From the NCBI GenBank assembly GCA_963970005.1, contig CAXAMN010021973.1, positions 795,949-859,948 of the forward strand: DNA of 64,000 nt, read 5' to 3'. Source of the DNA: Durusdinium trenchii (lineage: Eukaryota; Sar; Dinophyceae; Suessiales; Symbiodiniaceae). Below, one piece after another: positions 49,601 through 58,600 of the stretch. Position 1 is the first letter of the stretch. Each line of letters opens with the position of its first letter. The position numbers and the translations under genes were made by a program. Under the pieces are notes generated by a model. The model was not told the origin of the DNA. It made no database searches and saw only the letters and a program-made list of their open reading frames with translations.

Positions 49601-52600
49601 CCCGCACGGCAGGGTTTGGCTCAGAGTCCGAAATGCCCAAAATTTGTGCTTGAACACTGGCCCAACATAGGTCTCATTTCAGCCACATTAGCCCAAGAAG
49701 TCCATATCTCAAACGTCTGTCTTCCAGAGAGCGACTTTGGCGTCCGAAACATTGACCCTAACATGGCGCCAAAATGGACCTAACATCGTCCAATTTAGGC
49801 CTGAGTTGGCTAAACATGGTTCTCTCGGCTCAAGATAGGCCTAAGAATGGGCTCAATAGGCTTAACATAAGCCCGGCATAGGCCCAAGATAGGCCCAACA
49901 TAGCCTAACATGCGCCAAACTGAACCCAACATATCCCAATATAAGCTCCAGCAAGGGGGGTGCGTTTTTGCTCTAGAACCATATGTTTTCCACGTTTTTG
50001 AACATGACCCAAAATTTGGCAAGTTGCTGAACATAGGTCCCACCTTGGCCAAACATAGGCCTAACCTAGGCCCAACATACCCAACATGGTGCCAAAATGG
50101 ACCTGTGTTAGGCTATGTTGGGCCTATGTTGAGCCTATTGAGCCTATTCTTAGGCCTATCTTGAGCCAAGAGAGCCACGTTTAGCCAAATCAGGCCTATA
50201 TTGGACGAGGCCCCATGTTGGGGCATGTTGGGCCATGCTGGACCGATCTTGGCCGTATGTTGGGCCTATGTTCAGCAACTTGCCAAATTTTGGCTCATGT
50301 TCAAAAACGTGTAAACACATGGTTCTAGAGCAAAAATGGGGCCACTCACCCCTATGTTGCAAGAGCGCTATGTTACGCCAAATCGGGCCTACGTTGAGCT
50401 CATGTTAGGTCCATTTTGGCCCCATGTTGCGCAGTGTTGAGCCTATCTTGGGCCTATGTTGGGCCCAGGTTAGGCCTTTGTTTGTACCAGATGGGACCTA
50501 TGTTCACCAACCTGCCGATATTCAAAAACGTTGAAAAAACACATGGTTTTAGAGCAAAAATGCCCCCCCAGACGCCCAATCAAGCCTATGCTGGGCCTAT
50601 GTTAGGCCGATGTTTGGCCAAGATGGGACCTATGTTTGGCAATTGGGCCATATCAAAAAACGTGGAAAACACAGGACTCTACACCAAAAATGCCCCCCCT
50701 AGCTAAAGCTATTGAGCCAATCAATGCTTGCCTTTGCCGCACGCCACAGAAAAAGCGCCTCGCCACCTTCGGCACGGGCGGATTTCGTCAAATCTGGTGC
50801 TTTTTTTGCGCTTCCAGTTGTGCCTTTCTGGCGCTACATTCGTCAAATCTGGCGCTAAATTTTGCGCATCCAAAGTGAACCTGCGCGCCAAAAGCAGATA
50901 GCTCGGAGCACTTGGCCTCAGCAGCGTTTGACTTTGTCGCGGCTGCCTGCGCAGTTTCTGGCGCTTTCCTGGTGCTTTTTCCGGTGCTAAATTTCGTTGA
51001 ATCTGGTGCTTTTTTCGTGCTTCCAATTGTGCTTTTTCTGGCGCTAGATTTCGTCAAATCTGGTGGCCCATTTCGTCGGCCAAGCAACTGTTAGGGTTTA
51101 GGCGGTTTAGGGTTTATAGGGTTTTGTGAAGATTGGGTTTTGTCTTGGAACCTGCAAGTAACAGGGGGTTTGAATCGTGGCCTCCACTTCCTCCCTCTGT
51201 TCCGCGGCCGGTCTATTCGAACCATTGCTTCTGGTGGAATGGTGCGCTAGATTGTAAAATAAAAATATTTCACTTATACGATGTGTCAAATCCAACAATG
51301 AACATGTAGACAGACAGTGGCTGCTGGGGCTCGCCAGTTCGATGGAGACCGAACTTTGGGAGAACAGTTCACTTGCCCATTTTTGTCAAAGGCAATTATG
51401 GCAGAGTTCAGACCATGTGGTTCCTGGCTCCACCCCACTGCTTCACCTGAACTACATCGACGACACCCTGAAGGTTGCCGAAGCTAAAGGAGACCTCCAG
51501 CGACAGTAACGAAACATCAGACCCATCCGACATCGATGATGGTCACACAACACACCGGCGTGCACTGACCGACAAACTGGTCCGCACTTTGTGACGACAA
51601 CAACAACAACAAGCGTTGCACCGCAAGGCAACCATAGATGAAGTCCTAGCAGCCCATGAAGCCAGGACTGTGCAGTTCTGGGGATCTACTCTGGCAACGC
51701 CAATTTGGCTGCCGCCATGGCAAAGAAGGGCTACCAGGTCAAGACCTTTGACAACCCTAATGGTAATGGTTTTGCCTCTACCAAACGCAGCCACCAACGA
51801 GACCTCATCCACCTCTTCTACCACGCAGCGCCCAAAGCCATCTAGATTGCGCCTCCTTGCACCAAATGGTCGCCTATGCAGCGACTCAACATCAAGACAG
51901 AGGCCGACAAAGAGCAACTCGAAGCACAACAAGAACATGAAGAAGGAACACACCTCCGATTCAGCAGAACCGTTCACAACAAACAACGCAAGCAGAAGCG
52001 CATCTCCTTCTTTGAGAGTCCCAGGTTTGCACAATCCTGGGATACACAAACACTGTAACAGCTTGAAGGCTATGATGCCCACATCGATCAATGCCAGTAC
52101 GGACCACTAATGCCAGACAATGATGGCGTTGAGCAATACGCAAAACCGTGAAAGCTTTGAACGACTCTGCAACGATGACCATTACCACCTAGTTGCCCAA
52201 CATCGGCAGCCGAGCCGCCGCAGCAGGCAGTTACCATCCACAGATGTGTGAGCACTGGGCCAACATCCTCCATGACTTCATGCAGAACAACTTCTGGCCA
52301 GACGAGCAGACACAAGATTTCATACAAGTAACAGCAGAACAACCCACAGCAGACGCCGCCGCTGCAGAACACAACGACACCCTACATTGAGCAAAACGAT
52401 GACCAGATCGACAACAATAGAGAGAGGCATCCTAACACGACTACAAGAGACAACTGGCAGCAGCCCGTCGAACGGTTCAGCGACTTCACAGGAACCTCGG
52501 CCATCCGGTACTGAAGACCAAGAATGCCAGCGCCTCTATCCTCCTTGCAGCACAAGAACATACCTGCCAGCTTTGCGCAGCCCATCGAGCACCGGCCCAA

Positions 52601-55600
52601 GTCTCCAAGAGCACTTTGCGAACTGGCGGCAGCTTCAACGAGTCCAAGCAGCCACTGTTTGGATCCACAAAAAACCAGCGCTATCCATAGTTAATACCAC
52701 CACCAAGATCCGAAAACCTCATTCAGGGTTTCGAAGCTGGACACGCTTCTTCGGAACGGAACACCAGCCATCCTCCAGCTTAATGACCACCGAGGTTGGG
52801 CCTCAGAAGCTCGCAGAACTTGGGACCATGGCACTGAACTTGAGATCGCCCCAGGCCAAGCGCATACCAGACTGAGCACTCGAAAGACGACATCAAGCCT
52901 TACGACGAGGTATTGAACTTTTCCCAGCACACAGCCGGGCGATAAACATGGCCATCCACGGCCAGATTGCCCGCTCTCTTTGCTATGTCGTGCCCTAGAT
53001 CAACAACACACCTAAGGTCCAAGGCTTCAGCGCCACACAATGGGCGATGGGCACGCAACCACGCATACCAGGTGTCCTCGTGGATCACGACCTCACCACA
53101 GCCCAGTTGACACCAAGCGAGGCCATGGAACAGACAGAAGCAAGCGGCCATCGCAGCGATTGAGGCGGACAATGATGCCAGGTTGCGACGGGCCCTGTTG
53201 AGACAACACCACTCCATCCAGTACCACTACTCCACAGGCCAGTATGTTTACTACTGGCGTGATGTATGAGGTGGAGCAGGCCCCAAACTGAGATGGAAAG
53301 GTCCAGCCGTGGTTGCGATGACGGAGCCAGGCCGTACGCGCCCCACGACCAACACCTATTGGGTTGCGCACGGCACAACTCCCCTAAGAGTTTCCAGCAA
53401 ACACTTGGGGCCAGACCTCAGCCACACAGATGAGACAGATCCCACACAACGAGCCAAGCAAGCCCTTGACCAGACCCGTGGCAAAAGCGCAACGCTATAC
53501 ACAGATCTCACAAACAAGCGCAGGTGCGCTGAGGTCGTCACAGAAGATGAAGATGATGTCACGGAACCACCTGCCGCAAATCCTGCAGAACCACAGGATC
53601 ATTGAGACGTTGAAGAAGATGGTCGCACATGGCGCCAAATCCATGTCCGGCCTCGGCAGACACTCTACCGGGACCGCGCCGACCGTGCACACCGACCATC
53701 AGCAACCGTGGCCTATTTCTAGACAAGACGAAGACCAGCCAATGGAACCGACTATGCGTACAGACACCACGACTTCAGGACAGCGCGGCAGTGAGCTCAC
53801 TCCAAACACTGGAGACCCCAGCCCACAGGAACTGCCAATGGCAAATGCAACTGCACCGCCTCCACCCAGCACTGGAGAACCGGAACCACAACCGAGTGCG
53901 ATCGAACAAGCGATCACCGATCCCATTCCTGAGCACCAGCAGTCATTGTACAACACACCTGCTGCGCCAGAACCTTCCAGCAGCAGCAGGCCAGAGTCGA
54001 TAGACGCTCTCATTTTACACTCCTACTACCAACTGCATTCGGCGCGGACCAAACAGAGAGCCTTTCGAGGGCCGACATACGACCTCCAGTCCGTACAGCA
54101 GACCACCTGCGCCTGATCCAGAACAAGCACTGCTGCAAACAGCATATGAAGCAGACATGGCCAAAGCAGGCAGCACAACACTGCTTCCAGGATGAAACTT
54201 GGAAAACGGCTACCTCACACTTGAGGCCACCAAAGACGAATGGATCTTCAAACACGACAAGCTAATCCGCAAACACTACCTTCCAAGGAACCAGTTGTTC
54301 GACACAGCTGACCCTGCAACAGGATGTCCACTACCGTTGCACTACCTCAGCAAAGACCGACACACCACTGGCAGTGATAACCTGGACAAGTACGACCGTT
54401 GGAAGCAACAGAAGGACAAAGACCTACAACAGATATGGACAGGACACACATCCTTCAAGATCCTGCCAGCCTTCAGACTTCTGGCACGACGACCTTTGCA
54501 ACATCAGCCATGGACATCAGTCCTATGTGGAGCAAGAAGCAACACAACAAGCACTTGCCGAAGCAGAACAACAACCAAGACTCAAGACCAAAGAACACGA
54601 AGGCCAGAAAAGACCAGCTGAGCGAAAGACACATGAAGCATGGAGGACCGCCTTGCCTTCCCGACCGCCAAGCTTCCAGAACTATGTCTGGGAACTGGTC
54701 TATGACGACGGCCATATTCCAGCCGACCGCATCCTGAAAGCACACTTCATTTTGCAGTGGACCAAGTTCACACAAGGCTTTCGAGATCCTGATGCGTGGG
54801 GCGGACAGCTCAACACCGATGCACCAACCCTCTCGAGGATGGGACGAAACTACCTTGCAGCCAATACTGGCTGGAGCACCTTCAGCGCTGATGTGTCCGC
54901 CGCCTTTCTCCAAGGCAAGGAACATCCAAGCAACCAAACACGGTGGAGCAAGCTTGCTGCAGACGCCAAGAAGATGCTTGGATTAGACGGCCAGGAGGGC
55001 GACAAAGCTCTCACGCATAGGCGCAGTGGTGCACCCATTGGACCCCTGCCTCTTCATGGTCTACAACTATGAAGCGCCTGAAGAACAGTGGTTGGACCAG
55101 AAAGATGACAATGGCAAGCTGCAAGCTCGTACGCTATCCACCACTGCTCGGCCTATTTGGCCTACATGTTGGTGACATCCTCGGATGTGGCGCAATGGGC
55201 GATGAAGCCTTCCAGAAGTTCGTTGAACAAATGAAGAAGTCCTTCACCTTCCGCACCTGGGAGCAGGACTCGGACATCGAGTACTGCGGCGCCAAGATCC
55301 AACGGATCAACCAACACCACTAGGAGCTTCGGCACACCAGCAACAGCACAAACAACATACAACACCACAATACGCAGCAGCTACACAAGACAACATGGAC
55401 TCCTACAACTTCGTGTTCCTCACGCTCTTCACTCTCTTCGTTGCCCTGATGGCCAACCTGCTTTGGCACCTCATGACCGCTACCTGGGCAAGGAGAATTT
55501 CCTTGACCACAACCTCGGCAACTCAGGTCATGAATGACACGGTGCACAAGTATGCTCGGACCAACGAAGATCGACCTGACCCTGGCTGAGCTTCGACGAA

Positions 55601-58600
55601 GAGAGAAAGTCTTGCAGGACGAGAATGCAGCGCTCCGAGAACAAGCCATTCGAGTGAACAACATCTGCCGGTCCATCAAGAACCAGGCAGAACGAAGACT
55701 TCGAGAACAGCGACAACTCCACGACGAGGATGTCGAGAAGGTCCGCAAGATGCACGAGAACGAAGCCAAGAAGAAGCCAAGAACCTGTTCATGAACGTCT
55801 TACACGGGGACATCTTCAGGACAGAGCCTATAGAGAATGCTGGCACTCCAACTGCCAGCGTGCAAGCAACCGCACGGCGAATGTGACCTACCGCCTTCGA
55901 CCCTGCAAGTGCTGCGCCCATCAGTTGGGCAAGCTGGTGATGTCAGCTAGCTCGGACGAAGAGGCGATGGATGAGCAGGCGAAGCTTCCGAACCTGTCCC
56001 CTTTTGACCGACGTGAATGTGCAACGGCACATTGGTTCGTTTCGCTTTCGCTCGAGCCTGCCAGGTTCGCAAGCTTTGGAGTGGCGCCGGCCCTTTCGGT
56101 ACAAATCTCCCTCCCCCTTTCCAGCTCAGGGCTGGGATCCGTCACGTGACGCCACGCCTTAAGTGGCAACCTGTCCGCGAAAAGTCCGCGGCCGCCTTTG
56201 CAGCTTTGCTTCTTGAGTTGGAGCGCACGTCGAGCGGTGTTTCATCGTTGGTGCAACCATCAAAGGTATAATAAAGGGCTTGCGGTCTAAAACACTATGT
56301 GTAAAAACAAAAAAGAAACAAAAAGAAAAACGCATAGGCTCTGGACGGTGCTGTTCTCGAGGTGCCCCAGACCACAGGAATGGACAGAAGATTCTGTCAA
56401 ATCGGCGGCGGTGATTTCCTGGAGAAAAGCAATTCTCGTTCACCTCCCTTGTCGACGTTCGATCACGTCACCAATGGTTACGACAATTAGTCAAATCCAA
56501 GATTCCATCACTGGTGCCTTCCAAAAATCTTTGATCCACATCCACCTGGAACAAGGAGCATTGCCTTCATTGCGCTATAATTGCGCTGCAAGTGTAACAC
56601 GGGCCCTGTCAAAGACATTCTGCCAAAGCACCCCTTCGAACCAGCGGACGTTGCATCCAAGAAATCTGGCACAACTCCGGAATCGCTCACCAAAGGTTGA
56701 CATAATTCATAGAGATCGTTCAGAACCTTGGCAGGAAATCTGACACTGGACCAAGCCCACCAAACTTCAGACATGAACTCCACCACTGGTGCTGGCAACG
56801 TTGCCGCACCCCCGGAAAACTTGTTTCCTGTCTAAGCGCCGCACCTGATTTGTCAGACCTGTTCCAACTGCACAAATTGTTTGGAACTTGCAGTGGCCAG
56901 AACTCCCTTTCGACCTAAGTGGCACACCACACTTCCAGCGTCACGCTGAACCGAGACTCTTCGCTCAACCAAAGCGCTGAAGAGTGAAGGGAGCAAAAAC
57001 ACCGGCCTGACTGCCAAAAGAAATGATCCGTAGACACTGCTTCGCTGGCCATTCCCTCTCCTCACACCCACCGCCACTGCATCAATGGAATCACCTGAGC
57101 AGGCGGGAAGATGCGCCCGCCCTGCAAAACCAAACTCTTCTGAGGAGCTGAGGCTGCTGTCGAGATAGTCCTGGAGTTTGAGCCATGTGTGAAGTTCTTT
57201 CCTACTGTGCATTCTCTTCACAAATGCACCCAGGGGTGGTCTTATATATAGCCCGTGAGCTGCCCAAATAACATTGAACTCGCGCATAATCTGAACCAGG
57301 GTGGGATCAGGAAGCTGCTGAACGCCGGGTCATGATCGAAACGTGATCACCGTGATCACCGCTTCTCCCCTCATGTCATCGCGTCGTCCGATTGCAAAAC
57401 CGGCCACTTTGCAGAGTGGTCCTTCTTCAGCTTCAACCACTCTGCTGTGCGGACTCCAGGCCTTAGCGTCCAAGCCTTTGCAGTTTGTGTACCAACTTGC
57501 AACGTGGTTGAGTCTGCTATTTTTGTTTACGTTCAACCCCAAGATCGGTGGGACGGCCAAGCTGCTCGTACGGAGAATCCAAGTTCTTGAGGATGAGGCC
57601 CTCCGTAGAAGCTCTGATGGATTTGCCCAAGGCAACCCTGACTTCAGGGTTCAACCAATCTGCAGTTTCAGCACCACTGCGTGCACATTCTGGGTCGACG
57701 TCTGATTCGGTAACCAAACGGTCTGATTTGCTAACTACGATTCGGTAACCAAAAGCGCTGATTCGGTAACCAAAACATCTGATTCGGTAACCAATACCGC
57801 TGATTCGGTAACCAAAACCGCTGATTCGGTAACTGCAACCCGCTGATTCGGTAACCAAAACTGCTGACTCGGTAACCAAAACCGCTGATTCGGTAACCAA
57901 AACCGCTGATTCGTTAACCAAAACCCGGAAACCAAAAACAAAAACATCCAAAAGAAGAAACTGATGACCCGGGTAGTAGTAGTAGTCGTCGTCGTCGCCG
58001 TCATAGTAGTAGTAGTAGTAGTAGTAGTGGTAGTGGTAGTGGTAGTGGTAGTGGTAGTGGTAGTGGTAGTGGTTGTTGTTGTAGTAGTAGTGGTGGTAGT
58101 AGTGGTAGTAGTAGTAGTAGATGGTGGTAGTGCCACCGATGCAAAATCTCTCCGCGAAGCAACCGGAGAAACGATATTATCCTGGCCATGATTCCCCCCC
58201 ACCCCCCCACCCCACACCCCTCCTGCCGTCCGCCACTAATTCTTTTTTGAATGCCCTTTGCATCGGTTTCCCCCCCCCCCCCCCCCCCCACCCCACACTC
58301 CTCCTGCCGTCCACCACTACTTCTTACTTGACTGAATGTAAAAGCTCTTTGCATCCACATGGAAAGCCATTATCTTGGCTTAGTTTCTGAACAGTCTAAC
58401 TTGGTTTCTGAATCGACTGTTTTGGTTTCTGAATCGGCCGTTTTGGTTTCTGAATCGGCTGTTTTGGTTTCTGAATCGGCTCTTTTGGTTGCTGAATCGG
58501 CTCTGTTGGTTTCTGAAGCGTAGTTGCTGAATCGCCTGGTTTGGTTTCTGAATCAGCCGACTTGGTTTCTTTATTTTGGTTTCTGAATCGGCTGTTTTGG

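Larger units (their letters stand above)
47040..56262 (+). mobile_element. Cop-3: decayed 9.2-kb copia element in a ligase intron
   Basis: Two direct repeats of 241 and 249 bp start TG and end ATCA and flank a plus-strand copia order: gag, methyltransferase-like module, pre-integrase finger, integrase C-terminus, RT and an accessory frame. Stops and frame changes occur throughout, the integrase core and RNase H are missing, and about 2.7 kb of satellites sit in gag. The LTRs differ at many positions, so it is old. It is antisense to the ligase gene whose intron it occupies. No target duplication was found. Confidence 0.88.

Noticed and set aside
49815-50345. Single large palindrome in the AACATAGGCC array
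   Set aside because: The inverted segments come in the order A, B, inverted A, inverted B, which cannot form one nested hairpin; they are interspersed inverted copies.
57735-58217. 160-codon minus-strand frame with poly-Thr
   Set aside because: It is a translation of the 18-bp tandem repeat and the GTA microsatellite.
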